Origin: DATBJG01 sp963790545
GTDB lineage: Bacteria; Acidobacteriota; Vicinamibacteria; Vicinamibacterales; JAMQPK01
DNA: 64,000 nt
NCBI GenBank assembly: GCA_963790545.1
Contig: CAWBPA010000019.1
Coordinates: forward strand, 62,001-126,000
Reading direction: 5' to 3'
Shown: positions 1-10,271 of the stretch, one piece after another
How the letters are laid out: the number at the start of each line of letters is the position of its first letter
Numbering within the stretch: the stretch's first letter is position 1
The notes under the pieces: generated by a model
What the model was told of the DNA's origin: nothing
Seen by the model: only the letters and a program-made list of their open reading frames with translations
Databases searched by the model: none
Made by a program: the position numbers and the translations under genes

Positions 1-2454
1 GGCGTGACCTTTGGTGGTCCAATCGTGAGCGACAGGGTCTTCTTCTTCGGCGCCTATCAGGGGTCGAACATCCGTCAGATACCGACCGATAACCGCGCTT
101 TCGTACCCACGGTGCAGATGCTGGCGGGCGACTTTACGACGTACGCGTCACCTGCCTGCAACGGTGGGGTTCAGCGCAACCTGACAGCGCCGTACGTCGG
201 CAACCGGATCAATCCTGCGTTGTTCAGTCGCGCCGCGCTCAACATCACCAGCAAACTGCCAACGACCACTGATCCTTGCGGCCTGCTTCAGTACGGCGTT
301 CCGGCCAAAACCGACGATCATCAGTTTGTCGGCAAGGTCGACTACCAGTGGAATGAGAAGCACTCGTTCTTCGGGCGGTACATCGCGTATCAGGTCGTCA
401 CACCGCCACCGTTCGATCTGCCGTCTGCCGAGCAGAACGTCCTCGTCACTCGCATCGGTGGCAGGGACAATCTGGCCCAGACCACGGCGGTCGGCTGGAA
501 CAATGTCATCAGTCCCACAACGCTTAATGCCGTTCGTTTTGCGTTCAACCGCACCTCTATCCATCGCACGAGCACCGACTTCTTCTCCGCGCCTGAAGTG
601 GGTATCAACATCTACAGCTACAGACCGCACTACATGCTGTTGACGGTCGGGGCAGGTGGAGCCAACTCGACGGGATTCCAGCTCGGTGGTGGAACGGAAA
701 GCGAATCGACGTTCAACACCAACATGTTCCAGATCAGCGACGATGCCACGTTCGTTCGCGGAAATCACCAGTTTGGATTTGGTGCCAACGTTGCGCATTG
801 GACGTCACTTTCGTTGGCGAACGTCCGTTCCCCTGGACAGTTCACGATCGACGGGACGCAGACCGGCTTGCCGTTGTCTGACTTTCTCGTGGGACGAATG
901 GGGGTCGCCGGGCTAACGCAGGCTGCCCCGAACACACTGGACATGGCGCAGACGTACCTTGGGGTGTATGGCCAGGACACGTGGAGGCTGAATTCCCGGA
1001 TGACCCTGAATTACGGTCTTCGATGGGAGCCGTTCTATCCTCAGCAACTGGTGAACGGAGCCGTGTATCAGTTCGACGTGGGCAGGTTCCAGCAGAAGGT
1101 CAAGAGCACGGTTTTCCCAAATGGGCCGGCCGGGCTGTACTTCCCTGGCGATCCGGATTTTCCGTCCCAAGCCGGTATGCGCACACAGTGGAAGAACCTG
1201 GCGCCCCGTGTCGGCCTCGCCTGGGATCCGACCGGCGATGGGCGCACGTCGGTTCGCGTGGCCTACAGTAAAGCTTTTGAGTTCGTGAACGCGCAGTTTC
1301 ACCTCAACACCTCCGTAGCCCCGCCATGGGGCTCTGAAGTAAGGCTGAACAGCCCTCCCGGAGGCCTGGACGATCCGTTCCTGGGCAGCCCAGGCGGACA
1401 GACCAACATCTTTCCGGTCACGTTCGATCAGAACGCCCCGTTTTCACTCAACGGTCCGTTCCTCAGTCTCAGCAACGAGATGGACTCGACGACTGTGCAT
1501 CTGTGGAACGCCACAGTCGAACGGCAGATTGGATCCGACTGGCTTGTCACGGCCGGCTATGTGGGGAGCCGCACCAACAACATTTGGGAGTCAACGCCCC
1601 TCAACAATGCGATTTTCCTTCCGGGCGCCTCGACGGCCAATACCAATGCCCGTCGTCCCCTGACGCTCGCCGATCCGGCAAACGGCCAGTATTACGGTGC
1701 CCTGGACCTGTACGTGACCGACGGTACACAGCGTTATCACGGCATGATTCTCTCCGCCTCTCGTCGGACCGTCCGTGGGATTGGCGTCACCGCAAACTAC
1801 GCGCTGTCCCAATGCTTCGGCTCGCCGGAAGGGGGCGGTGGCGGCACAACAAACATTGGAACTGGCTACAACAAGCCCGAGGATCCGGGCTATGACGATG
1901 GCAATTGCGCCTCGGACCGGCAGCACAACTTCTCCATGACTGCCAGCGCTCAGTCGCCGGACTTCCAGAACGCCACGTGGCGCGCGATCGCCTCTGGCTG
2001 GCGGCTCGTGGGGGCCTACAGGGCGATCACGGGTCCCTGGCTGAATGTCGTCACGGGTGCGGATCGGGCATTGAATGGTCAGCAAGGGACGCAACGACCA
2101 AACCAGATTCTCGACGATCCGTTTGACGATCAGTCGACAAATCCGGTTAATGGAGCGCGAAGATATCTGAACCCGCTCGCTTTTCGGCAACCAGACCTAG
2201 GGACGTTCGGCACGATGCAGCGCAACAGCATTCGGGGTCTCGGCAACCACAATCTGGATCTTGCGCTCAGCCGAAACTTCCGGTTGGCGAACGCTCACAG
2301 CATCGAGGTCCGCTGGGAGGCGTTCAACGCGTTCAACTGGATCCAGTGGGGACTGCCTAATCTGAGTCTGATCAGCCCAACGTTCGGCCAGATCAGCTCG
2401 GTGATTCAGAACTCGCCACGAGTGATGCAGTTCGCGGTGAAATATCAGTTCTAG
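1..2454 (+). CDS. TonB-dependent receptor, Oar-like, 5'-truncated
   Basis: The frame is open from the first base, so the N-terminus (signal peptide, carboxypeptidase-regulatory-like domain, most of the plug) lies outside the window. What remains is about 817 residues. It opens with GGPIVSDRVFFFGAYQG, the motif that follows the plug in acidobacterial Oar-like receptors, and continues as an outer-membrane beta-barrel. The protein ends in an aromatic residue (VKYQF), the usual C-terminal signature for barrel insertion. The family imports large or scarce substrates, often oligosaccharides or plant-derived compounds, using TonB energy. The ligand cannot be read from sequence. The downstream genes code for secreted or periplasmic enzymes, which would fit uptake of degradation products, but that is inference. 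A strong hairpin follows the stop codon. Confidence 0.93.
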   Translation, partial: GVTFGGPIVSDRVFFFGAYQGSNIRQIPTDNRAFVPTVQMLAGDFTTYASPACNGGVQRNLTAPYVGNRINPALFSRAALNITSKLPTTTDPCGLLQYGVPAKTDDHQFVGKVDYQWNEKHSFFGRYIAYQVVTPPPFDLPSAEQNVLVTRIGGRDNLAQTTAVGWNNVISPTTLNAVRFAFNRTSIHRTSTDFFSAPEVGINIYSYRPHYMLLTVGAGGANSTGFQLGGGTESESTFNTNMFQISDDATFVRGNHQFGFGANVAHWTSLSLANVRSPGQFTIDGTQTGLPLSDFLVGRMGVAGLTQAAPNTLDMAQTYLGVYGQDTWRLNSRMTLNYGLRWEPFYPQQLVNGAVYQFDVGRFQQKVKSTVFPNGPAGLYFPGDPDFPSQAGMRTQWKNLAPRVGLAWDPTGDGRTSVRVAYSKAFEFVNAQFHLNTSVAPPWGSEVRLNSPPGGLDDPFLGSPGGQTNIFPVTFDQNAPFSLNGPFLSLSNEMDSTTVHLWNATVERQIGSDWLVTAGYVGSRTNNIWESTPLNNAIFLPGASTANTNARRPLTLADPANGQYYGALDLYVTDGTQRYHGMILSASRRTVRGIGVTANYALSQCFGSPEGGGGGTTNIGTGYNKPEDPGYDDGNCASDRQHNFSMTASAQSPDFQNATWRAIASGWRLVGAYRAITGPWLNVVTGADRALNGQQGTQRPNQILDDPFDDQSTNPVNGARRYLNPLAFRQPDLGTFGTMQRNSIRGLGNHNLDLALSRNFRLANAHSIEVRWEAFNAFNWIQWGLPNLSLISPTFGQISSVIQNSPRVMQFAVKYQF

Positions 2455-2470
2455 CGAGGCTTTTCGCCTC

Positions 2471-2504
2471 ACGCGGCTGGGAGTTACAATCCTCCCAGCC
2501 GCGT
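2471..2504 (+). terminator. Hairpin after the TonB receptor
   Basis: A perfect 13-bp inverted repeat (ACGCGGCTGGGAG / CTCCCAGCCGCGT) with an 8-nt loop begins 17 bases after the receptor stop. It has no U-tract, so it may act as a terminator or as an mRNA-stabilising hairpin. Confidence 0.6.
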
Positions 2505-2562
2505 CGGGCTCCGCACGTGCCCGCGCGATTTTTCAGCCTGATCATTGTCCGGCGGGGGTGAT

Positions 2563-3422
2563 ATGGGGAACCGAACCAGACTGCCTGTCCCCTTGGTACT
2601 ACTGCTGTTGCCGGTGATGATGCTCATCACTGTTCCCGCGGCCGCCCAGATGGATTTTTCCGGTGAATGGGCGCCCGTGCAGGATGAAGACAATACCGGG
2701 AATCCCTACATTGGCGAATTCCTCGGCATTCCGCTCAGTCGCGCCGGCAGCCTTCGATCTCAGGCGTGGAACGCTTCCCTCTATACGCTGCCAGAGTGGC
2801 AGTGCCGGCCGCACGGGGCCATGTACATCTCCCGAGGGCCGTCGCAGGTTCGGATCTGGAAAGAGGTTGATCCGGTCTCACGCGAAATCGTCGCGTGGCA
2901 TGCCGAGTGGCTGCGATCGGTTGACAATCCGTACTATATGGATGGCCGCGCCGCGACCATCGGCATTGGCCGCGCATACCTGGGGAGGCTTCTCCACGGC
3001 CGAGTGGGTCGGTGACGCGCTGAAGATCACCACGACACATCTGAAGGAAGACTACTACAGGCGAAATGGCATTCCCTCGAGCGATAAGGCGACGCTGACG
3101 CAGTACCTGGATCCGGCGGGGCGACTACCTGACGTGGATTACCATCGCCTACGACCCGGTGTATCTGAGCGAGCCCATGATTCGCAGCAGCGAATATCGA
3201 CTGGCGCTGAACCAGCAGATTCCTCCGTATCCCTGCACGGTCGTGGAGGAAGTCGATCGACCTGCGGGTGAGGTTCCGCATTATTTGCCGGGAGCCAATC
3301 CATTCCTCGGCGAGTTCGGACAGAAGCACAACCTTCCCATGGAAGTCACACTCGGCGGCGCTGCGACGATGCACCCCGAACTGGCAAGAAAAATTGAGCG
3401 AGCCGCAAACGCAAAGCCGTAG
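2563..3422 (+). CDS. Secreted protein of unknown function, interrupted by two frameshifts
   Basis: The ATG at 2563 starts a clear Sec signal peptide (hydrophobic core LVLLLLPVMMLI, probable cleavage after PAAA). The mature protein begins MDFSGEWAPVQ. It is a paralogue of the intact protein at 14896-15768; shared blocks include LPEWQCRPH, RGPSQVRIWKEVDPVSREI, WHAEWLRSVD, ITTTHLKE and QQIPPYPC. The alignment moves to another frame near 2970 (before AHTWGGFSTAEW) and again near 3115 (before DYLTWITIAYDPVYL). Apart from these the coding matches to the C-terminus. Two compensable indels in conserved coding suggest sequence error, though a young pseudogene is possible. No catalytic motif is recognised and I do not assign a function. 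Confidence 0.75.
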
Positions 3423-3426
3423 ATTG

Positions 3427-3482
3427 TAGAGGCGGGTCTTAGACCCGGTTTGAGTTGTAGAGGCGGGTCTTTAGACCCGCCG
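3427..3482. repeat. Two copies of an intergenic palindrome
   Basis: Two GTAGAGGCGGGTCT..AGACCCG units lie side by side. The second contains a perfect 20-nt palindrome, GGCGGGTCTTTAGACCCGCC (3462-3481). It belongs to the palindrome family also seen at 9117, 12178, 12645, 15829, 52545 and 57899. Confidence 0.75.
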
Positions 3483-3498
3483 GCAGGAGTCACCAGTC

Positions 3499-4729
3499 GT
3501 GCACACACAAGCCGAGCGCCGTCTGTTGGCCGTCGTTGCCGCGATCGGATTGACCGCGCTGACCGCGAACCGTCTTCGCCCAGCAGAAGTCAACGGCGCC
3601 CGCGTCTGGCGGCGCGGAGATTGAAATCGTCCCGGTGCGCGGCAACGTGTACATGTTGGCCGGCGCCGGCGGCAACATCGCGGTGTCGGTTGGCCGGGAT
3701 GGTGTGCTGGTCGTGGACAGCGGGACCGCGGAGATGAGCGACAAGGTGATTGCGGCCATTCAAGTTCTGGCCACGGCAGTCACCGCCACCCCGTCCGCCG
3801 CCAAGCCGTGTACAGGTGTCACGTGCCTTGGGACGAGCATTCCGTCGTTTCATGCCGTGACGTCCTCACCGGCGCCCGCCAAGCCGATTCGCTACATCAT
3901 CAATACCCATCTCCATCCGGATCACACCGGCGGCAACGCCAAACTGGTCGTCGCGGGCAGAACGTTTTCGGGCGGCAACGTCATCGGAGACAGACCGGAT
4001 ATTACCGAAGATGCGTCGGTGATCGCCCACGAGAACGTGCTGGCTCGGTTGAGTGAAGGGAGCAGTCAGGGAACGGTCCTCACCAAGGGGCTGCCGACCG
4101 AGACGTATTTTGGGAAGCAGATGAAGCTCAGCCACTTCTTCAACGGAGAGGGTGTGCTCATCGTGCACCAGCCTGCCGCGCATACCGACGGCGACAGCTT
4201 CGTGTATTTCCGCGGCTCCGACGTCATCAGCGCCGGGGATCTCTTCTCCATGACGAATTTCCCGGTCATCGATATCGAGCGGGGCGGCAGTATCCAGGGG
4301 ATCCTCGACGGGCTGAACCGCATTCTCGACTTGAGCATTGCCGAGTTCCGCACCGAGGGCGGGACCATGGTGATTCCCGGCCATGGACGAATTGGAGATA
4401 CGGCTGACGTCGCGTACTACCGGGACATGGTGACGATCATCCGTGATCGCGTACAGGATCTGATGAAAAAGGGTATGACCCTCGCGCAGATCAAAGCCGC
4501 GAAACCCACCGAGGATTGGGATGGACGATTCGGGACCAATCCGTCCTGGACGCCGGACATGTTCGTGGAGGCGATCTACAAAGGACTGACGCGACGCAAG
4601 AAGCCAGAAGTCAGAAGCTCCAGAAGTACGGAAAGGCAGAACACGAAGACAGAAGGTCAGAAGACACGAAGACTTCATGTTCGTCGTGACTTCGGTTTGA
4701 ATTTCGTGCTTCTGGTTCAAATATTGTGA
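3499..4729 (+). CDS. Secreted MBL-fold metallohydrolase, frameshift near the N-terminus
   Basis: GTG at 3499 starts a signal peptide (RRLLAVVAAIGLTALTA). The frame changes around 3567, after which the protein reads TVFAQQKSTAPASGGAEIEI and continues to the stop. The metal-binding motif HLHPDHTGG is the HxHxDH of metallo-beta-lactamase-fold enzymes. Further ligand regions are HTDGDS, SAGDLF and VIPGHGR. The family includes hydrolases for beta-lactams, lactones, thioesters and glyoxalase II-like substrates; the substrate here is unknown. The last 35 or so residues, encoded from about 4610, are built from low-complexity GAAGTCAGAAG-like DNA and look like read-through of intergenic sequence, so the natural stop is probably close to 4605. 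Confidence 0.82.
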
Positions 4730-5569
4730 CGTTGTGGCGGGGGAAAGATCAGGACGTGGCGCTTCTGGCGTTGCCCGTCGTATCGCTTGCTCTGGCGTGG
4801 CTCATCGCGCCTGCGGGTGTGCACGCTCAGCGAGGGCGCGGACAGGCGCCTCAGGCGACCAATCCGCGAGCGGCCGCGCCAATCGATCTCACCGGGTACT
4901 GGGCCTCGATCATTGTCGATGAATGGCGATTCCGCGTGACACCGCAGAAAGGCGACATCGCGTACCTGCCGCTGAACCCGGAAGCTCGCAAAGCTCGCCA
5001 ACGCTTGGGATCCCTCGAAAGATGAAAGCGAAGGCCTGCAGTGCAAGGCCTACGGAGCCGTCGGCGTGATGCAGCGGCCGGGACGCCTGCACATCACCTG
5101 GGAAAACGACATGACGCTCCGCGTGGAGACCGACGCCGGCACGCAGACCCGGTCGCTGCACTTTGGAATCCCGACACCGCCCGAACAGCGGGCGAGAGCC
5201 ACGTGGCAGGGATACTCAAACGCACAGTGGCTCGTCGCCGGTCGCGCGCTGCTGGATCTCGGCGGGCTTGGGTTCGTGCCGGGAGGTCGAAATCCCGGTC
5301 GGGCACCGGCGCGCGGGGGCACGTTGCGCGTGGTCACGACGAACCTGCGTCCGGGCTATATCCGAAAGAATGGCGTCCCGCACAGCGGCAACGCCGTGCT
5401 CACCGAGCACATGACCGTCCTCGACGGGCAAGAGGGCGATACGTATCTGGCGGTGACCGCGAGCGTCGAGGATCCGACCTATCTCACCGGGCCCTTCCTG
5501 AGGACCTATACGTTCAAGAAGCTCGCGGATGCCACGGGATGGGACCCGACGCCGTGCTGGCCCAGATAG
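4726..5569 (+). CDS. Secreted protein of unknown function, one frameshift
   Basis: The product begins with a signal peptide (core LALLALPVVSLALAWLIA, cleavage near GVHAQ) and the mature start IDLTGYWASIIVDEW. The first frame ends at 5025, but coding continues in the next frame from about 4996 (ANAWDPSKDESEGLQCKAYG) to 5569. It shares a loose plan with the proteins at 2563 and 14896: an xLTGxW/DFTGEW start, LRVVTTNLRPGYIRKNGV compared with ITTTHLKE..RRNG, and DPTYLTGPF compared with DPVYLxEPF. The three may therefore be distant relatives with a lipocalin-like or beta-rich fold. No active site is recognised. The GTG start at 4726 is uncertain and overlaps the tail of the preceding reading frame. 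Confidence 0.7.
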
Positions 5570-5629
5570 GCTCTAGGCCTTTCGGCTTTGGGCTGAGGAC
5601 TGGGACCGAAGGCTTTCCTTTGAGGCTCC

Positions 5630-7318
5630 ATGCGGAAATTGTGGGCGCTCGCCATCCTCATCATCGCGGGTGTACATCGATTCACCTCCCCGAAGCCGGA
5701 TCGCAGCCCATTCGCGCCAAGAAAGGGATGGTGATTTCGGCGAGCGAGATCGCGTCAAAGGTCGGGGCGATGGTTCTCAGGAACGGCGGGAATGCGATTG
5801 ATGCGGCCGTGGCGACCGCCTTTGCCCTTGCTGTCACTCATCCCACCGCCGGCAATATTGGTGGTGGCGGGTTTCTCGTATTCCGGCCTGTGGCGGGGAA
5901 TGCTGTTGCGTACGATTTCCGTGAAATGGCGCCGACCGGATCCTCGCCGACGATGTTTCTGAAGGACGGGACTTACGATTCGAACGGCACACCATTGGCG
6001 TCACTTGTCGGTAGCGGTGCCTGGCACAGTGGCGGGCCTCCACCTCGCTTGGCTGGACCACGGGAAGCTCCCGTGGAAGCGTCTGGTTGATCCAGCCGTC
6101 AGGTTGGCCCGTGACGGATTCACGATCTCAATAGGCCTTACGCGTTCGCTCGGGGGCGTACTTGAGGAGATGAAGCCATATCGGGCATCACTCGCGCAGT
6201 TCTCAAAGAACGGCACTCCATACGAGGCTGGTGACATCCTGAGGCAACCGGATCTCGCACGCACGCTTCAGCGCATAGCCGATCAAGGGCCTTCCGGATT
6301 CTATGAAGGTGAGACCGCGCTGCTCATCGAGAAGGAGATGAAAGCTCATGGCGGGCTCATCACGCGGGACGACCTCCGGGCCTACCAGGCGCAGAGGCGG
6401 GTCCCCGTTCGAGGCACGTACCGAAATCACGAGATCATCTCTATGCCCCCTAGCAGTTCAGGCGGCGTTGCGCTCGTGCAAATGCTGAATGTCCTTGAAG
6501 GGTATGACCTTGCTTCCTCTGGATTCGGTTCGGCCCAGAACGTTCATGTGATCGCGGAGTCAATGCGCCGGGCGTTCGCCGAGCGAGCCGCGCATCTCGG
6601 CGACTCGGATTTCAACTTGCAGATGCCGGTGGAGCGTCTCGTCTCGAAGGAATATGCGCAGGCGTTACGGCGGACCATTTCGGATCTCGCATCCAAGTCG
6701 TCACCGGTGACATTCTCGTGGCCGCCGGCGAGCATCGAGACGACTCACTTTTCTGTGGTCGATGTAGAGCGAAACGCCGTAGCGCTCACCTACACGCTCG
6801 AGGAAGAATATGGGTCGCGAATCGTGGTACCGGGTGCCGGATTCCTCCTCAACAACGAAATGGGGGACTTTAACGCTGCCCCGGATCTCACGACAGCCGG
6901 AGGCCTGATTGGCACGCCGCCAAACCTCGCTCAGCCTCGAAAGCGCATGCTCTCCAGCATGACGCCAACGATTGTGGCGAAAGAGGGAAAGCTGTTCATG
7001 GTGACCGGCAGTCCCGGAGGTCGCACCATCATCAACACCGTACTCCTGACGATACTGAATGCCATCGACTTCGGCATGAATGCGCAGGAAGCCGTCGACG
7101 CCGGGCGCTTTCATCACCAGTGGCTTCCCGATCGAATCACTTACGAGCGGTTCGCGCTCTCGAACGACACGATCGCGCTATTGCGAGCCAGAGGACACCA
7201 GCTTCTCGAAGGTGGTAATCAAGGCGTCGCCGAGGTGATTGTTTATGACGCCGCTCACGATGTCCTCGAGGGGGGCGTGGATCGACGCCAGCCCGAGGGT
7301 AGTGCGGCGACTCAATAA
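5630..7318 (+). CDS. ggt: Gamma-glutamyltransferase, two frameshifts
   Basis: This is a periplasmic N-terminal-nucleophile hydrolase that transfers or hydrolyses the gamma-glutamyl group of glutathione-like substrates. The ATG at 5630 gives a signal peptide (MRKLWALAILIIAG). The frame shifts between about 5660 and 5700 into RAKKGMVISASEIASKVGAM and NGGNAIDAAVATAFALAV, both hallmarks of the large subunit. A second shift near 6002 leads into VAVPGTVAGLHLAWLDHGKL. The autoprocessing site and catalytic Thr are in ETTHFSVVD, preceding the small subunit, and GSPGGRTIINTV is the conserved small-subunit block. All family landmarks are present in order, so the breaks are more likely sequence errors than decay. 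It is followed closely by the PQQ dehydrogenase. Confidence 0.9.
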
Positions 7319-7336
7319 GGCTGTGGAGAATCGTTG

Positions 7337-9103
7337 ATGACTCGAATATTCCTTCTTGCAAACCTTGTCGCGCTGGTCCTGCTGACCCCCGTGGCTCGGG
7401 CGCAGATTGGGCCGGCTCCGACCAAGGGCTCGACAGGCGTTACCAGCTTTGTCCCCGTCACCCAGGAGATGCTCGTCAATCCAAGCCCCGACGATTGGTT
7501 GATGTACAGCCGGACCTACGACGCGCAACGGTTCAGTCCGCTGAAGCAGATCTCCCGCCAGAACGTCGGGCAGTTGCGAGAAGTCTTCAAAAAAGAGTTG
7601 GGGATGGGTGCGCAGGAGAGCATTCCGATCGTGTACCGAGGCGTGATGTACATGATTGCGCCGGGCGCCAGCGTGCTGGCGCTCGACGCGGCGACTGGTC
7701 AACCGATTTGGGAGCATCAGCGTCCGATGGGAACGGGTCCCAGCCGAACCAAGGCGCTCGCGATCTATGAAGATCTCGTGTTGTTCACCTCACCGGACGG
7801 ATTCGTTGTCGGGCTCGATGCTCGAACCGGCGCGGTCCGTTGGGAAACCAAGTCGAACGGAGCGCTGATCTCGGGTGTGATCGTTGCTGATGGCAAGGTC
7901 ATCTCGGGGAGAGCCTGCGGACGTGAACGCGATAACTGTCACATTTCCGCCCACGACGCGCGCACCGGAAAGGAACTCTGGCGCTTCTACACCGTGCCCG
8001 CGGCGGGTGAGCCAGGAGACGAAACATGGGGCGGTTCGCCGCCGAACGAACGTCTGGCATCGCCGTGGGGATTGGCAGGCGGATACGACCCGGCCCGTCG
8101 CTTGATCGTCTGGGGCGTTGCCAATCCGATGCCCAACACGAGAGCGGCACGTCATGGTGGGAATCCCAGAGCCATTCCACTGTCTGCCCCCGCAGATCTC
8201 TATAGCAACTCGACGATTGCTCTGAACCCTGATTCGGGCAAGCTGGTGTGGTACTACCAGCACCTTCCGGGTGACGACTGGGATCTCGACTACACGAACG
8301 AACGCGTGCTGGTGCGAACGGTGGTCAATCCAGACCCGAAGTTCGTGAAATGGATCAATCCACAGATTCCTCGGAACCAGCCGCGCGATGTCGCCATGAC
8401 GGTGGGAGAAGGCGGCGGTGTCTGGGCCCTCGATCGAGCCACCGGCCAGTTTCTCTGGGCCACGCCGTTCCCCTACGACACTCCCAATTTTCTCGTTTCC
8501 GACATCGATGTGAAGACGGGCAAAACATTCATCAACCAGAACGTGCTCGTTGACGAACCTGGTAAACGGCGAACGATTTGTTTCTGGAACACGAAAAGTT
8601 ACTGGCCAATGGCGTACCACCCGGGACTGAACTCACTCTTTGTCCCGTACGTGGACAACTGCCTGGACATGACGGCAGCGGTGCCTGAAACGGAGGGTCA
8701 GCCGGCGAAGCCAGAGTCGCGGGTAGGTGCCAGGCGTCCCGGAGCGAACCCCGATGAGTTTGCTGGGATTGCGACCATCAACGCCGGGACCGGTGAGATT
8801 CGCCACATCTACAAGGGGCGCGCGCCGGGCAACGGTGCCATGCTTGCGACAGCGGGCGATGTCGTCTTCTGGGGAGACCTGGACCAGAAGTTTCGAGCGT
8901 TCGATGCGGAGAGTGGCAAGGTTCTCTGGGAAACGACGCTGGGTGGCACTATTACCAACAGCACCATCACGTACGCGGTGAACGGGAAACAGTACGTCGC
9001 GGTGTTTACCGGTGAAGGTCTGATTACGGGGAACCTCATCAACCAGGCTGGGCTCAAGCCCACACGTCGCTACAATGCGCTCTATGTTTTCGCGCTGCCG
9101 TAG
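7337..9103 (+). CDS. PQQ-dependent dehydrogenase, secreted
   Basis: The 588-residue protein begins at ATG 7337, 18 bases after the preceding gene, with signal peptide FLLANLVALVLLTPVARAQ. It has the eight-bladed quinoprotein propeller pattern: repeated LDAxTGxxxWE strands such as VLALDAATGQPIWE and VVGLDARTGAVRWE, and DDWLMYSRTYDAQRFSPL at the start. LPGDDWDLDY is typical of the PQQ alcohol dehydrogenase active-site face. No cytochrome domain is fused, so an external electron acceptor is needed, possibly one of the cytochromes c encoded nearby. An unusual Cys pair occurs in GRACGRERDNCH. The substrate (alcohol, aldehyde or sugar) cannot be inferred. It ends at the palindrome cluster that separates it from the convergent aromatic operon. 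Confidence 0.88.
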   Translation: MTRIFLLANLVALVLLTPVARAQIGPAPTKGSTGVTSFVPVTQEMLVNPSPDDWLMYSRTYDAQRFSPLKQISRQNVGQLREVFKKELGMGAQESIPIVYRGVMYMIAPGASVLALDAATGQPIWEHQRPMGTGPSRTKALAIYEDLVLFTSPDGFVVGLDARTGAVRWETKSNGALISGVIVADGKVISGRACGRERDNCHISAHDARTGKELWRFYTVPAAGEPGDETWGGSPPNERLASPWGLAGGYDPARRLIVWGVANPMPNTRAARHGGNPRAIPLSAPADLYSNSTIALNPDSGKLVWYYQHLPGDDWDLDYTNERVLVRTVVNPDPKFVKWINPQIPRNQPRDVAMTVGEGGGVWALDRATGQFLWATPFPYDTPNFLVSDIDVKTGKTFINQNVLVDEPGKRRTICFWNTKSYWPMAYHPGLNSLFVPYVDNCLDMTAAVPETEGQPAKPESRVGARRPGANPDEFAGIATINAGTGEIRHIYKGRAPGNGAMLATAGDVVFWGDLDQKFRAFDAESGKVLWETTLGGTITNSTITYAVNGKQYVAVFTGEGLITGNLINQAGLKPTRRYNALYVFALP

Positions 9104-9116
9104 AGACACGGGCACG

Positions 9117-9184
9117 GCGGGTCTAAAGACCCGCTTCTACGGAAGGGACTACGTACGTACGTAGGCCGGACCTTCAGGTCCGGC
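9117..9184. repeat. Palindrome pair between convergent genes
   Basis: GCGGGTCTAAAGACCCGC (9117-9134) and GCCGGACCTTCAGGTCCGGC (9165-9184) are perfect palindromes separated by the alternating run TACGTACGTACGTA (9150-9163). They sit between two converging transcription units and could serve as a bidirectional terminator. They are members of the dispersed palindrome family. Confidence 0.75.
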
Positions 9185-9212
9185 TGGACGGCAGCGCGCG
9201 TATTTGGCGGGT

Positions 9213-10271
9213 TCAGTTCGTCAGGACCTCCTCACGCCACAACCCCAGCGATTTCTGCGCCGGCCGATCGGAGAAGCTGAACAGCACGGTCTCGCTCTGC
9301 GCCTCATGAGACACGGCGTGCCAGGAGGGGACCACGAAGACATCACGAGGTCCCCACACGAGCGAACTCGTTCCGATTTGGCTGCGCCCGCGTCCCTCGA
9401 CGACGCAGTAGATGGTCGCGTCGGTCGAGCGATACGACCTCCCTTGAAACCCGCCGGGCAACAGTTGAATGAAGGCGCCGATGGTTGGAAGTGGGTATCC
9501 ACCGGTCGCGGGGTTCACGTATTGCATTTTGATGCCGTGACACGCGTCGAGCGGACCCTGTCGGTTGAGTCGATCCAGGGCTTCGCGACTTCTACTGTAT
9601 GGGTAGGTGAACATGGGCGCCGCGAGACTCGGGCCTTTGTGTTCGAGGGGCAGCAGGTTTGCCCCGTAACGAGCGACAGCATCTCCTTCGCGTCGGCTCA
9701 CGGGCTGCGACTCGGCCGGGTGATGCTCGGCGAAACTCGTGTCGAACATGTTGACGATGGGGATGTCGAGACCGTCGAGCCAGACGACGGGAACCGTGCC
9801 CGGATTGCCATGGTCGTGATAGGTCCACGACGGCGTGAGAATGAAATCGCCAGGATGCATCGTGGTGCGCTCGCCGTCCACGGCGGTGTACGCGCCCTGA
9901 CCCTCGATGACGAAGCGCAAGGCTGAGGCGACATGGCGATGAGTGGGGGCAACCTCACCAGGAAGAATCAGCTGAAGTCCTGCATAGAGACTCTGGGTGA
10001 TCTGCGGTGTGCCCTGCAAGCCCGGGTTCAACAGCATCAGGACACGGCGCTCGGCCTCCTTTGCGGTGATGAGACGCCCGGCTTCCATGAGAAGCGGGCG
10101 GATCTCGTCGTAACGCCAGAGCGCTGGCACGCAAGCAGTCTGCGGATCGACACGCACCAACCGCGCGAGCACTTCCCACAGCGGAGCCGTACCCTTGCTG
10201 TCCAGCCGCTGGTAGAACTCTTTCCACTCCTCCGTGCGTTCCGGTTTGACGAAGAACGTTGGGGAATTCAT
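9213..10271 (-). CDS. Gentisate 1,2-dioxygenase (bicupin)
   Basis: The protein is 352 residues, the usual length for gentisate dioxygenase, an Fe(II) enzyme that opens the ring of gentisate (2,5-dihydroxybenzoate) to maleylpyruvate. The first cupin carries the metal motif PTHRHVASALRFVIEG (HxH), followed by HPGDFILTPSWTYHDHGN with the third histidine. A second, more divergent cupin follows (DATIYCVVEGRG, VWGPRDVFVVPSWHAVSHEA). WLDGLDIP is a block conserved in gentisate and 1-hydroxy-2-naphthoate dioxygenases, so a related hydroxy-aromatic acid remains possible as substrate. The start codon overlaps the stop of the upstream FAH-family gene by 4 bases, which points to translational coupling and a shared pathway. 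Confidence 0.9.
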   Translation of the reverse strand: MNSPTFFVKPERTEEWKEFYQRLDSKGTAPLWEVLARLVRVDPQTACVPALWRYDEIRPLLMEAGRLITAKEAERRVLMLLNPGLQGTPQITQSLYAGLQLILPGEVAPTHRHVASALRFVIEGQGAYTAVDGERTTMHPGDFILTPSWTYHDHGNPGTVPVVWLDGLDIPIVNMFDTSFAEHHPAESQPVSRREGDAVARYGANLLPLEHKGPSLAAPMFTYPYSRSREALDRLNRQGPLDACHGIKMQYVNPATGGYPLPTIGAFIQLLPGGFQGRSYRSTDATIYCVVEGRGRSQIGTSSLVWGPRDVFVVPSWHAVSHEAQSETVLFSFSDRPAQKSLGLWREEVLTN

